Under the pieces are notes generated by a model. The model made no database searches and had not been told where the DNA came from. It saw only the letters and a list, made by a program, of their open reading frames with translations. From NCBI GenBank assembly GCA_019873655.1, contig JAIOAU010000012.1, forward strand, positions 1-64,000: a stretch of DNA of 64,000 nucleotides, read 5' to 3'. Below are positions 42,437 to 51,003 of the stretch, piece after piece. The stretch comes from Chloroflexota bacterium (GTDB lineage Bacteria; Chloroflexota; Anaerolineae; Anaerolineales; Villigracilaceae). The translations under genes and the position numbers were made by a program. Position 1 is the first letter of the stretch. Every line of letters begins with the position of its first letter.

Positions 42437-43795
42437 ATGCAGGAAAAACCCAAAGTAACCATTTCACGAACTCGTCCAGCCGTCTCTGCCCTCCAGGACT
42501 TTGCCTTTACGGCGGAGATGCTTCCCGCAGGCGGCCCGCTCTCGGAGTACCGTCAACGCGCCTGGGAAATCTATCGCCGCCTGCCGATGCCGACCACCGC
42601 TGAGGAAGCCTGGCGGCGCACCGACCTGCGCGGCCTGCCCGCCGCGACCCTGCGCCTGCCGGCCGCCGAAGCCTGGCGCGACTTGCCGCCGGTTCCGAGT
42701 CACCTGCTTCAGCCGCTGACGGCCGAACAGCACGGCGGACAGGTGGTTCTGCTCCCCGGCGGCGGGGACGACCCTTCGACCGGCTCAGGGCAGCGCCTCG
42801 ATCCGGCGCTCGTCGCCCGCGGCGTCATCTTCACCGATCTTCGCGCCGCCGAACGCGAACATCCTGACCTGGTCGCTAGAATGGCCGGCCAGACGGTGCG
42901 GGTCGAGGAGGGCAAGTTCGCCGCCCTGGCGGGCGCTTTGAGCCAGAACGGCGTCGTGTTGTACGTGCCGCCGGGCGTGACGGTCGAACAGCCGCTTCAC
43001 AGCGTACTGTGGGGGCCGGGGGCCGGCCTGGCGCATTTGTCGCACATCCTCGTCTGGGTGGATGACGGCGCTTCGGTCACCTACGTACACGAGGCCGCCT
43101 CGCCCGACGAGGCCGACTCCATGCATGCCGGCCTGCTCGAGGTCCGCGTAGGGCAGGGCGCCCGCCTGACCTTCGTCGAGTTGCAGTCCTGGGGGCGCGG
43201 CGTCTGGAACTTTAGCCATGAGCGCATTCAGGTCGAGCGCGACGGCAACCTGGACTGGATTTTCGGCGCCGTCGGCTCGCGCCTGACCAAGAATTTCTCC
43301 GAACTCGAACTGGTTGGAGAAGGCGCGACCGGTCGGATGTCGGGTTTTTACTTTGCGGATGGCAACCAACATCTCGACCACGACACCCAGCAAAATCATC
43401 TTGCGCCTCACACCACCAGCGACCTGCTGTTCAAGGGCGCGTTGAAAGGCCGCAGCCGTTCGGTCTGGCAGGGGATGATTTACGTCGCCCCCGGCGCGCA
43501 GAAAACCGACGGTTATCAGGCCAACCGTAATCTGGTGTTGAGCAAGGAAGCCCGCGCCGATTCGATCCCCGGCCTGGAAATTCTGGCCGACGACGTGCGC
43601 TGCACCCACGGCGCGACGGTCGGCCGGCTGGAAGAGGAGCCGTTGTTCTATCTCAAATCGCGCGGCATCCCCCCCGCCGAGGCCGAGCGGCTGATGGTCG
43701 AGGGATTCTTCGACCCCATCATGCAGCGCATCCCCTTCGACGGCGTCCGCCAGCGTTTCCAGCAGGCCATCCAGGACAAAATGATGGCGGCCTGA
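42437..43795 (+). CDS. sufD: SufD, SUF scaffold subunit
   Basis: The 452-aa beta-helix protein pairs with SufB. It has GVVLYVPPGVTVEQPLHSV, FVELQSWGRGVWNFSHER, HLDHDTQQNHLAPHTTSDLLFKG (conserved His) and CTHGATVGRLEEEPLFYLKSRGI. Around residues 112-119 the sequence DDPSTGSGQ is encoded by a short dispersed repeat (42771-42793) in a surface-loop region that family members lack or vary. It is the third gene of the suf operon. Confidence 0.95.
   Translation: MQEKPKVTISRTRPAVSALQDFAFTAEMLPAGGPLSEYRQRAWEIYRRLPMPTTAEEAWRRTDLRGLPAATLRLPAAEAWRDLPPVPSHLLQPLTAEQHGGQVVLLPGGGDDPSTGSGQRLDPALVARGVIFTDLRAAEREHPDLVARMAGQTVRVEEGKFAALAGALSQNGVVLYVPPGVTVEQPLHSVLWGPGAGLAHLSHILVWVDDGASVTYVHEAASPDEADSMHAGLLEVRVGQGARLTFVELQSWGRGVWNFSHERIQVERDGNLDWIFGAVGSRLTKNFSELELVGEGATGRMSGFYFADGNQHLDHDTQQNHLAPHTTSDLLFKGALKGRSRSVWQGMIYVAPGAQKTDGYQANRNLVLSKEARADSIPGLEILADDVRCTHGATVGRLEEEPLFYLKSRGIPPAEAERLMVEGFFDPIMQRIPFDGVRQRFQQAIQDKMMAA
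42771..42793. repeat. Dispersed repeat inside sufD
   Basis: CCTTCGACCGGCTCAGGGCAG matches the pattern CCTTCGACnGGCTCAGGGCAG, which I recognise as a short dispersed repeat of many environmental genomes. It is read in frame as PSTGSGQ, so it inserted into the gene without breaking it. Confidence 0.6.
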
Positions 43796-43853
43796 TTGGC
43801 CCTTGATTTTTTCCCCGTTTTGGCGCGATAATAGGCCGCCTGTCTTACCGAGT

Positions 43854-43879
43854 CACTGAACACTGAACACTGAACACTG
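43854..43879 (+). repeat. 7-bp tandem repeat ahead of a suf-operon gene
   Basis: CACTGAA is repeated three times plus CACTG. It lies 20 bases before the ATG at 43899, just upstream of its ribosome binding site (GGGGAGG). Confidence 0.8.
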
Positions 43880-43898
43880 TTTACCGGGGAGGTTCCAC

Positions 43899-44186
43899 AT
43901 GTCCATCTCTTACATGCGCGCCCCTGACGCCGAACACGTCTTCGAAGTGGGCGACATTGTCGAAGTCTATTGCGATCACGAAAGAAACCACGACCGCGTG
44001 CGCGGCTGGATCAAAGGCATCGTCGTCCAGGTGGACAACAAGATGCTGGCGGTTCAGTTCCGCTCGAACGTCTTCTTGACCGATGGCTGGATGGTGCCCG
44101 ACCGCATTCTCTGGTATCCGCTCAATTCCGAGCATTTGCGGCCCGTCCAGCCCAAGAAGGCCGGACGCAAGATTGTGGATTACTGA
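43899..44186 (+). CDS. Small conserved-looking protein of the suf operon
   Basis: The 95-aa protein is rich in beta strands (FEVGDIVEVYCDHE, RVRGWIKGIVVQVDNKMLAVQFRSNVFLTDGWMVPDRI). It looks like a small barrel, perhaps of the SH3/Tudor or KOW type. I do not recognise a named family. The stop overlaps the sufS ATG (TGATG), and GGGGAGG lies upstream of its own start, so it is certainly translated with the suf genes. It may be an accessory of SufS or SufBCD. Confidence 0.8.
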   Translation: MSISYMRAPDAEHVFEVGDIVEVYCDHERNHDRVRGWIKGIVVQVDNKMLAVQFRSNVFLTDGWMVPDRILWYPLNSEHLRPVQPKKAGRKIVDY

Positions 44187-45412
44187 TGACCCTGGACACT
44201 CTGCGCATCCGCCAGGATTTTCCCATTTTCGAGCGGCAGGTGCGGCCTGGCGTTCCGCTGGTTTATCTCGATTCGACGGCCACCACCCAAAAACCGCAGT
44301 CGGTTCTGCGGGCGATGGACGAGTTCTATCGCCGCTCGAACGCCAACATTCACCGCGGCGTGCACACGCTGGCAGAAGAGGCCACCGCCCTGTACGAGGC
44401 CGCGCGCCAGAAGGTGGCGGCTTTCATTCACGCCGCCGACGCGCGCCAGGTCATTTTCACCCGCAACGCCAGCGAGGCGATCAACCTGGCGGCTTACGCC
44501 TGGGGACGCGCTCATCTCAAGGCCGGAGACCTGATTCTCCTGACCGAGATGGAGCACCACTCCAACCTTGTCCCCTGGCAGATGCTCGCCGCTGCGACCG
44601 GCGCGAGCCTGGACTTCGTCCCCGTCACCGACGACGGCCTGCTCGACCTGGACGCTTATCGCTCCCTCTTGACTCGCCAGCCTCGCCTGGTGGCCTTTAC
44701 GCACATGTCCAACGTCCTGGGGACGATCAACCCTGCCGCCGAGATGATTCGCCTGGCCCATGCCGCCGGGGCGCGGACGCTCGTCGACGCGGCCCAATCT
44801 GTCCCTCATCTGCCGGTGGACGTCCAGGCGCTGGACGCCGATTTCCTGGCTTTCTCGGCCCACAAGATGCTCGGTCCGACCGGCATTGGCGTCCTTTATG
44901 GCAAGCGCGATCTGCTCGAAAGCATGCCGCCTTTCCTGGGCGGAGGCGACATGATCAAGACCGTCCACCTGCGCGATTTTGTCCCCAATGAACTGCCGCA
45001 CAAGTTCGAGGCCGGCACCCCGGCAATCGCCGAGGCGGTTGGTTTCGGCGCGGCGGTGGACTATCTTTCTGCCCTCGGCATGGACGCCGTCGCGGCCCAC
45101 GAGCGGGAGATCATCGCCTACGCCCTCGAACGTCTGGAGGAGATTCGCGGGGTGCGGGTGTTTGGTCCCCCCGCCGAACAGCGCGGCGGAGTGGCCTCGT
45201 TTACCCTCGAGGGCGTTCACCCGCACGACGTGGCCCAGATTCTGGATACGTTTGGAATTGCCGTCCGGGCCGGACATCACTGCGCCCAGCCGCTGCACGA
45301 AAAGTTTGGCATCCCTGCGACCACGCGCGCCAGTTTTTACGTTTATTCCACCAAGGAAGAGGTCGACCAACTCGTGGAGGGCCTCTACCGCGTCAAGAAA
45401 ATCTTCGGCTGA
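44186..45412 (+). CDS. sufS: SufS cysteine desulfurase
   Basis: The 408-aa PLP enzyme removes sulfur from cysteine for cluster assembly. It shows STATTQKPQSV, NIHRGVHTLAEEAT, TRNASEAINLAA, MEHHSNLVPWQ, the PLP Lys in FLAFSAHKMLGPTGIG and the catalytic Cys in RAGHHCAQPLHEKFG. ATG 44186 is the family start; a longer upstream frame overlaps the previous gene and is rejected. SufU follows after 15 bases and would be the sulfur acceptor. Confidence 0.97.
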   Translation: MTLDTLRIRQDFPIFERQVRPGVPLVYLDSTATTQKPQSVLRAMDEFYRRSNANIHRGVHTLAEEATALYEAARQKVAAFIHAADARQVIFTRNASEAINLAAYAWGRAHLKAGDLILLTEMEHHSNLVPWQMLAAATGASLDFVPVTDDGLLDLDAYRSLLTRQPRLVAFTHMSNVLGTINPAAEMIRLAHAAGARTLVDAAQSVPHLPVDVQALDADFLAFSAHKMLGPTGIGVLYGKRDLLESMPPFLGGGDMIKTVHLRDFVPNELPHKFEAGTPAIAEAVGFGAAVDYLSALGMDAVAAHEREIIAYALERLEEIRGVRVFGPPAEQRGGVASFTLEGVHPHDVAQILDTFGIAVRAGHHCAQPLHEKFGIPATTRASFYVYSTKEEVDQLVEGLYRVKKIFG

Positions 45413-45427
45413 CCACGGATCGGCGTT

Positions 45428-45823
45428 ATGGAAGATCTCTATCGCGAAATCATCATCGATCGCTACAAGAACCCGCAATACCGCGGTCATCTCGACCCGC
45501 ACGATATTTCCTTCGAGGATGACAATCCCCTCTGCGGCGACCACATCGAGGTGACCCTGCGCGTGGACGCGGAAGGCCGCGTCAGCGAAGCCCGGTTCGA
45601 CGGCAAGGGCTGCGCCATCTCCCAGGCCTCTGCCGATCTCCTCATCGAGTCCATCATTGGCAAATCGCTTGAAGAGGTCAAGAAAATGACCAAGCAGGAT
45701 TTGCTCGACCTGCTCGGCATCGAACTCGGACCGGTGAGGCTGAAGTGCGCTCTCCTGTCGCTCAAGGTGCTCAAGGCCGGGGTCTATGGCCTGGGCGAGG
45801 CCAGCGACGAGTTGGTCGAATAG
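45428..45823 (+). CDS. sufU: SufU sulfur-transfer protein
   Basis: The 131-aa protein opens with LYREIIIDRYKNPQYRG and has the three conserved Cys in NPLCGDHIEV, GKGCAISQASADLL and RLKCALLSLKVLK, with Asp43 as the fourth zinc ligand. SufU accepts persulfide from SufS and delivers it to SufBCD, the pairing typical of Gram-positive and related bacteria that lack SufE. Confidence 0.95.
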   Translation: MEDLYREIIIDRYKNPQYRGHLDPHDISFEDDNPLCGDHIEVTLRVDAEGRVSEARFDGKGCAISQASADLLIESIIGKSLEEVKKMTKQDLLDLLGIELGPVRLKCALLSLKVLKAGVYGLGEASDELVE

Positions 45824-45861
45824 GCGGGGGAGTCAAAGAGTCTGATAGGCGGTGCAGGGAT

Positions 45862-46206
45862 ATGTTCAATTACACGCAGTATGACGAGTCTCAAGTCGAT
45901 TTTATCGAAATTGCGCCTTTGAGCGAATTGCCTCCTGGCGAGCGGCTGTTCGTCGAAATTGAAGGCCAGCCCATCGTGCTGTTCAATATCGCCGGTCGGG
46001 TCTTTGCCATCGGCGACGTCTGCACCCACGACAACGGCCCGCTCGGCGACGGCGAGGTCGAGGGCCACGAGGTCATCTGTCCGCGTCACGGGGCGCGCTT
46101 CGACCTGCGCACCGGTCAGGCGCTGCTGCTTCCGGCGGTGGTGGACATCCCTGCCTATCCCGTGCGGGTGCGGGAGGGGCAGATCGAGGTGGGCATCCCC
46201 AAGTGA
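45862..46206 (+). CDS. Rieske-type [2Fe-2S] ferredoxin
   Basis: The 114-aa soluble protein has the Rieske ligand pairs CTHDNG and CPRHGARF and the strand pattern of dioxygenase-type ferredoxins (VRVREGQIEV at the end). It is the last gene of the suf operon and may deliver electrons for cluster assembly. ATG 45862 follows GCAGGGAT; a longer frame overlapping sufU is rejected. Confidence 0.93.
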   Translation: MFNYTQYDESQVDFIEIAPLSELPPGERLFVEIEGQPIVLFNIAGRVFAIGDVCTHDNGPLGDGEVEGHEVICPRHGARFDLRTGQALLLPAVVDIPAYPVRVREGQIEVGIPK

Positions 46207-46233
46207 TTCAAAGACCAGCGTTAGATATTGGCG

Positions 46234-46242
46234 TGCTATAAT
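46234..46242 (+). promoter_or_regulatory. Extended -10 promoter
   Basis: TGCTATAAT is a TGn-extended -10 box with no clear -35. It lies 42 bases before the ATG of the lipoprotein-like gene. Confidence 0.55.
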
Positions 46243-46283
46243 AGCCGCCAAACCAACGAGCGAACAGCCAGGAGGGAAAGGAT

Positions 46284-46931
46284 ATGTCCTCGTTTCCAAA
46301 AATCAAAGATCGGACATGGAGAGAGAATCTTCTCGACCGGCGTCACAGGCCGCGCTTGGGGGGCGGTCAGCCAGGGAAAGATGGCCGGGAAGGCGCTCGA
46401 TCACGGCGGCGGGAGGAAACGGTTGGACGGCCGGGCCGAGCGAAATGGCTGGCGTTCTTCGTCTTGTCTGTCTTCTTCTTGCTCGGCTGCGGCGCCGTAA
46501 GGGTTGTTCCTTTTGCGCCCTCTTCCCCACCCTTGACTCTCCGAATCCGCGCCCGCATCGACGGCCTGAGCCGACTGGTGATTCAGGAGGATACGGCCTA
46601 TTGGTTTCATCTCATCGCCAGCGCCCCAGGCCGCTGGATTCCGGCGCCTACGTTTCTCAATGAGATAGAATGGAACCCGGATTGGCCAGACGTCCCCGAC
46701 CGCAACAATCAGAGTTGTCTTTGCTCTTCCTCTGCCATTCACGGCCTTCCCCCCATTGCCCAACACCCGCCCATTTCTCTCGAAATCGTCCAGGCTCGCG
46801 GCATCGTCACTATCGTCCAGCAGCCCTCCCCCCGCAACGACTTCACCCTCATCGTCGAATTCGACGACCTGACGCCGCCAGATACGTATGGCGATGAATG
46901 GTACGAGGTCATACTGATCGCCTCTCCGTAG
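46284..46931 (+). CDS. Putative membrane-anchored or lipoprotein of unknown function
   Basis: The 215-aa protein has an unusually long Arg-rich N-terminus (about 52 residues), one hydrophobic segment KWLAFFVLSVFFLLGCGAV with a lipobox-like LLGC, and a beta-rich exported domain (RLVIQEDTAYWFHLIAS...FTLIVEFDDLTPPDTYGDEWYEVIL). GGAGGGAAAGGAT before the ATG supports the long form. It could be a lipoprotein with an extended n-region or a type II membrane protein. No family recognised. Confidence 0.6.
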   Translation: MSSFPKIKDRTWRENLLDRRHRPRLGGGQPGKDGREGARSRRREETVGRPGRAKWLAFFVLSVFFLLGCGAVRVVPFAPSSPPLTLRIRARIDGLSRLVIQEDTAYWFHLIASAPGRWIPAPTFLNEIEWNPDWPDVPDRNNQSCLCSSSAIHGLPPIAQHPPISLEIVQARGIVTIVQQPSPRNDFTLIVEFDDLTPPDTYGDEWYEVILIASP

Positions 46932-46956
46932 GATTTGCGGCGCCCGGGTCGTTCGT

Positions 46957-47715
46957 TCAGTGGGAGGCGGCCAGTCTTCTCATTCCTTCGCGGTAAGCCA
47001 GCGCCGCGAAGGTGTAGAGATAGAGCATCAACAGGAACGTGTACAGGGCTACGAAGAAAGGGAAGAGAGGCATGAGCACAACGGTGACGATAAAAACTTG
47101 CCCTACCATCATGATGACTGCACCGAACAGCGACGCCAACAGGAGAACAGCCAGGAAAGGACCAAGGCCGGCTCTTAGAATTGGCCAGTAGCCCTTGATT
47201 TCGAAAGCCGCTTTGAACTCTCCCTTGCGCGCCATGTGGCTCAATCCGGCTTGCTGGAACAGACTGAGCGCTGATCCAATCAGGAGACCCAGGAATATGA
47301 GCGCAAATCCGATCAATAAACCCAGCAGCAGGTAGGGGAAGATTTCCCATTGCGTTTGTAAGTTCCTGTTCGTTGAAATGAGGACCGATAGTAATACGGG
47401 GACGAGCATCATGACTGCGCCGGCGAAGAGGAACAGCAGCATGGGCAAGCTGTAGAGGATCGACACGCCCCAGAATTTCACCCCGTCGGACAGCAAACCG
47501 CCCCAGTCGTCCCACTCCGGCAAAGACGGCTCGCCGTTTTCGACCAGGATACGGCGCATGATTCGGTAGCAATAGCCGGTAGCAATCCAGGCCGGTATGA
47601 ACGGCACGGCCAGACTGCTGATCATCAGCAAGAAACCGATGCCCAATTTTTTGGTCCAATTGGGATCTCTGAAAGGGAAAGCCAGCATCCGAAAGAGCAA
47701 TCCAAAGAAACTCAT
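46957..47715 (-). CDS. DUF4013-like polytopic membrane protein
   Basis: The 252-aa protein has about six membrane helices and the conserved opening PFRDPNWTKKLGIG, followed by ATGYCYRIMRRILVENGEPSLPEWDDWGGLLSDGVKF, typical of the DUF4013 family of unknown function. AGGAGAGGAAAATT lies before the ATG. It converges on the lipoprotein-like gene. The 210 bases between this gene and btuD hold a minus-strand TATAAT at 47902-47897 that could drive it with a leader of about 175 nt. Confidence 0.8.
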   Translation of the reverse strand: MSFFGLLFRMLAFPFRDPNWTKKLGIGFLLMISSLAVPFIPAWIATGYCYRIMRRILVENGEPSLPEWDDWGGLLSDGVKFWGVSILYSLPMLLFLFAGAVMMLVPVLLSVLISTNRNLQTQWEIFPYLLLGLLIGFALIFLGLLIGSALSLFQQAGLSHMARKGEFKAAFEIKGYWPILRAGLGPFLAVLLLASLFGAVIMMVGQVFIVTVVLMPLFPFFVALYTFLLMLYLYTFAALAYREGMRRLAASH

Positions 47716-47925
47716 AATTTTCCTCTCCTGGAGATAGTGGTTGGGTCTGCCGCCCTTGCCGAAGCGCTCGCACCCTTCTTGGGACAGGGACGTCCAAGGA
47801 TCTACGCAAAAGCGATGTTCACGAAAGACCCGGCGTCTGGATGCAACCTTCGGCGCTCTTTGCGCCTGGTTGGCGGCTGGCTTTTCATAAGCCCAGATTA
47901 TAACAAGGAATTACGCGTTGCTTGT

Positions 47926-48696
47926 TTACTCCCCCGCCAGCACCAGCGGCGCGTCGACCAATGGATGGGCGACCACCGCCACCGGCAAATGATAGGCCGC
48001 CGAGAGAGCCTCCGGCGTCAGCACCTGACGCGGCGAGCCGGCAGCCTGGATTTTTCCCCCGACCAACAGGGCCAGGCGGTCGGCGTAACGGGCGGCCAGG
48101 TTCAGGTCGTGCAGGGCGAGCAGCACCGCCAGGCCATCGCGGTGCGCCAGGGAGCGGACCGTTTCCAGAAAGTCCACCTGATAATGCAGGTCGAGGTGGG
48201 CGGTCGGCTCGTCCATCAACAGGATGGGGGTGGATTGGGCCAGGGCGCGCGCCAGCAGGACGCGCTGCTGCTCGCCGCCCGAGAGTTCGCCGACGCGCCG
48301 CTCGGCCAGATCGAGGGCGTCGACGCGCGCCAGGGCGGCGCGGGCAATCTGCTCGTCGCCGTCCGAGACCTGGCCGAGGAAATTCAGATAGGGGGTGCGT
48401 CCCAGCAGGATTGTCTCCCAAACCGTGAAAGCGGACGGCAGGGTGACCGCCTGCGGGACGACCGCCACCCGGCGGGCGCGTTGCAGCGCCGGCAGGGCCA
48501 GCAGATCGTCGCCGTTGGCGCGCACCCGCCCGGCCTCGACCGGAATCACGCCGCTGGCGGCCCGAATCAGGGTCGATTTGCCCGCCCCGTTCGGGCCGAT
48601 CAACGCCAGAACCTCGCCCGACGCCACCTCCAGCGTCACGCCGTGCAGGACCGGCCGCGGGCCGTAGGAAACCGACAGATTTTCGATCTTGAGCAT
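47926..48696 (-). CDS. btuD: Cobalamin ABC transporter ATP-binding protein
   Basis: The 256-aa ATPase of the FepC/BtuD type has Walker A GPNGAGKST, Q-loop VVPQAVTLPS, signature LSGGEQQR, Walker B plus Glu ILLMDEPTAHLD and switch His ALHDLNLAARYAD. It works with the permease and binding protein upstream. Cobalamin as substrate is inferred from the riboswitch that heads the operon; iron-siderophore transporters have the same architecture. Confidence 0.9.
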   Translation of the reverse strand: MLKIENLSVSYGPRPVLHGVTLEVASGEVLALIGPNGAGKSTLIRAASGVIPVEAGRVRANGDDLLALPALQRARRVAVVPQAVTLPSAFTVWETILLGRTPYLNFLGQVSDGDEQIARAALARVDALDLAERRVGELSGGEQQRVLLARALAQSTPILLMDEPTAHLDLHYQVDFLETVRSLAHRDGLAVLLALHDLNLAARYADRLALLVGGKIQAAGSPRQVLTPEALSAAYHLPVAVVAHPLVDAPLVLAGE

Positions 48697-48708
48697 CTCT
48701 TCCTCGCC

Positions 48709-49713
48709 TTACCAGTATCCCTGGTTCTTGGCCCGCCGCAGGACCCACAGGAAGAACGGCGCGCCGGCGACGGCCGTCACCAGGCCGACCGGCAATTCCT
48801 GCGGCCGCATGACCAGCCGCGCCAGCACGTCGGCGACCAGCAGCGCGCCGGCCCCGCCGAGGGCCGCCAGCGGTACCAGGCGGCGGTAATCGGGGCCGAA
48901 CCACAAGCGCATGACGTGCGGCGCAATCAGGCCGATGAAGCCGATGATTCCCGAAAAGGCCACCGCCGCGGCCGTGGTCAGCGAGGCGGCCAGCAGGATG
49001 ACCGTCTTGGCGCGCGTCACCGCCAGGCCCATCTGGGCGGCTTGCTCGTCGCCGAACTGGAGCAAATTGAGGGCGTGCCCGCTCAGGACCAGGACGCCCA
49101 GCCCGACGGCCAGATAGGGCAGCACCGTCAGCGCCGGTTTCCAGCCTGCCATCGCCGATCCGCCCAGCAGCCAGGCGACCGCCCGGTGCAGTTCGCCGCT
49201 CGAGCGCAGCATCAGGAAGGAGGTCAGGGCGCTGGCAAAGGCGCTGACCGCCACCCCGGCCAGGATCAGATTGGTGGTCGGGACGACCTTGCCCACCCGC
49301 GCCAGGAGGTAGACGAGGAAGACTGTCAGCAGCGCGCCGACGAAGGCCGCCGCCGGAATCGCCAGCAGGCCGAGCGGCGAGTACGGCCAGCGCAGGCTCA
49401 TCGCCAGAACTGCCCCCAGCCCGGCCCCCGAAGCGACGCCAATCAGATACGGGTCGGCCAGCGGGTTGCGGAAGACGCCCTGATAGGCGGCCCCCGAACC
49501 GCCCAGCGCCGCGCCGGTCAACAGCACCAGCAGCGTGCGCGGCAGGCGCAGGGTCAGGATGATGACGGCCGCCTGGGTCACCTCCTCGGGCGGACGGCCG
49601 GTCAGCACCCGCCACAGGTCGGCGGGCGGGATGAAGACCGAGCCGACCGCAATCGAAAGCGCGGCGGCCAGCGCCAGAAAGAGCAGGGTCAGGAGATAGG
49701 GACGAGAGTTCAT
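48709..49713 (-). CDS. btuC: Cobalamin ABC transporter permease (FecCD family)
   Basis: The 334-aa protein has about ten membrane helices and the family motifs LRLPRTLLVLLTGAALGGSGAAYQGVFRNPLADPYLIG and GIIGFIGLIAPHVMRLWFGPDYRRLVP (contact loop for the ATPase). It is co-directional with btuF and btuD. Confidence 0.92.
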   Translation of the reverse strand: MNSRPYLLTLLFLALAAALSIAVGSVFIPPADLWRVLTGRPPEEVTQAAVIILTLRLPRTLLVLLTGAALGGSGAAYQGVFRNPLADPYLIGVASGAGLGAVLAMSLRWPYSPLGLLAIPAAAFVGALLTVFLVYLLARVGKVVPTTNLILAGVAVSAFASALTSFLMLRSSGELHRAVAWLLGGSAMAGWKPALTVLPYLAVGLGVLVLSGHALNLLQFGDEQAAQMGLAVTRAKTVILLAASLTTAAAVAFSGIIGFIGLIAPHVMRLWFGPDYRRLVPLAALGGAGALLVADVLARLVMRPQELPVGLVTAVAGAPFFLWVLRRAKNQGYW

Positions 49714-49722
49714 AAGAGCAGG

Positions 49723-49749
49723 AGGGGCAGACGGGCAAGGTCTGCCCCT
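49723..49749 (-). repeat. Intercistronic hairpin between btuF and btuC
   Basis: AGGGGCAGA (49723-49731) pairs with TCTGCCCCT (49741-49749), with a 9-base loop and no T-run. Like the hairpin after the sugar-binding protein gene (58451-58480), it sits right after a binding-protein gene. It may stabilise that part of the mRNA. Confidence 0.6.
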
Positions 49750-49762
49750 CGAAAGGCAAAGA

Positions 49763-50743
49763 TTACGGGAACAGGGTCGGGTGCAGCAGGCGCGCCAGCG
49801 CCTCCAGGCCGTCCACCAGACGCGGCCCGGGGCGGCTGACCAGGTTGTCGTCGAAGGGGTAGATGGCCCCGGCCTGGACGGCGCTCAGGGCGTTCCAGCC
49901 GGGCCGGGCGGCGACCGTCTCGGCCGATTCGCCCCAGGCGGCGTCGCCCAGCAGAATCAGGTCGGGATCGTACACCAGCAGGGTTTCGATGTCGATCTGC
50001 ACCCAGGGGGTCTCGATCTCGCCGGCCACGTTCACCCCGCCGGCGCGGGTGATGAGCAGATCAACGAAGGTGCCGGCCCCGGCCGTGTAGGGCCGCGAGG
50101 GGTCGGTGGCGTCCAGTTCGTAGTAGACGGTCGGCCGCTCGGCGACGGCGGCAATTTTCTCGTCCACCACGGCGACGCGGGCGCGCAGCGACTCGATCAG
50201 CGCGGCCGCCTCGGCCTCGTGACCGGTCAGGGCGCCGACCGTCTCCAGGTTCAGGTACATCTCCTCCAGCGTCAGCGGATTGGGCAGGAAGTAGACCGTC
50301 AGGCCGAGTTCCTCCAGCGCGGCGACCAGTTCGGGCGGATTGATGCCGCCGGCCAGCACCAGGTCGGGCTGGAGGGCGACGATCGCCTCGAGGTTGTATT
50401 CGCCCATCGAGCCGCCGATCTCCTGCACGGCGAGCGCCTCGGACGGGTAATCAGAGAATAGATCGCGGCCGACCACCTGGCTGCCGGCGCCGATGGCGAA
50501 GAGAATCTCAGTGTTCGACGGCGCCAGCGAAACGACCCGCTCGGCCGGGGCGGCCAGGCTGACCGTCCGGCCCAGGCCGTCGGTCAGGGTCAGGGGGGCG
50601 GCGATCAGCACGCCGGCGGTCGGTTGCGAGGTCGCGGTCGGGGCCTGGACGGCGGCGGGGGCGGCTGTCTCGGTGACGCTTGCGCCGCAGGCGGTCAGCA
50701 GCAGAGTCAGAATCAGCAAAGCGAAGAATGATTTGCGGAACAT
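49763..50743 (-). CDS. btuF: Cobalamin-binding lipoprotein of the ABC transporter
   Basis: The 326-aa protein has a lipoprotein signal (LLILTLLLTACG), a Thr/Ala/Pro-rich linker and a class III periplasmic-binding fold (RVVSLAPSNTEILFAIGAGSQVVGRD, PDLVLAGGINPPELVAALEELGLTV, LITRAGGVNVAG). ATG 50743 follows AGAGGAAA and starts the signal peptide; the longer frame upstream is not used. The cobalamin riboswitch lies directly upstream. Confidence 0.9.
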   Translation of the reverse strand: MFRKSFFALLILTLLLTACGASVTETAAPAAVQAPTATSQPTAGVLIAAPLTLTDGLGRTVSLAAPAERVVSLAPSNTEILFAIGAGSQVVGRDLFSDYPSEALAVQEIGGSMGEYNLEAIVALQPDLVLAGGINPPELVAALEELGLTVYFLPNPLTLEEMYLNLETVGALTGHEAEAAALIESLRARVAVVDEKIAAVAERPTVYYELDATDPSRPYTAGAGTFVDLLITRAGGVNVAGEIETPWVQIDIETLLVYDPDLILLGDAAWGESAETVAARPGWNALSAVQAGAIYPFDDNLVSRPGPRLVDGLEALARLLHPTLFP

Positions 50744-50864
50744 CGCAATTTCCTCTTTGTGGAATAGTCTGAAACAAAATCCCCCGTCGCAAGGACAGGG
50801 GAGGCAGGAGTGGCAATCCAACAGGCCGTTCCCCACCTCCTTTCCGCGAGAGTGTGGCAGAACC

Positions 50865-50990
50865 GACCAGGGCGGGCGACCTGACTTGGGATTGGTCTAA
50901 CTTCCCTCACAGTTGCGGGACAGCGCCGGACTCGCACCGGCTTCGCCTTTGAGCCTGCCCATCCGGGGGCGAGGCACCCTGGCCGTGACT
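50865..50990 (-). ncRNA. Cobalamin riboswitch
   Basis: The minus strand carries the conserved core CCGGTGCGAGTCCGGC (50940-50925), CTGTCCCGCAACTGT (50924-50910), and a B12-box-like AGTCAGGTCGCCCGCC (about 50886-50871). The 5' stem begins with AGGGTGCC. The layout (promoter, aptamer, about 120 nt, btuF) suggests repression when cobalamin is plentiful; the exact expression platform was not resolved. The remaining 120 bases before btuF hold no ORF I support. Confidence 0.92.
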
Positions 50991-51003
50991 CGATTGTGGC
51001 GCT

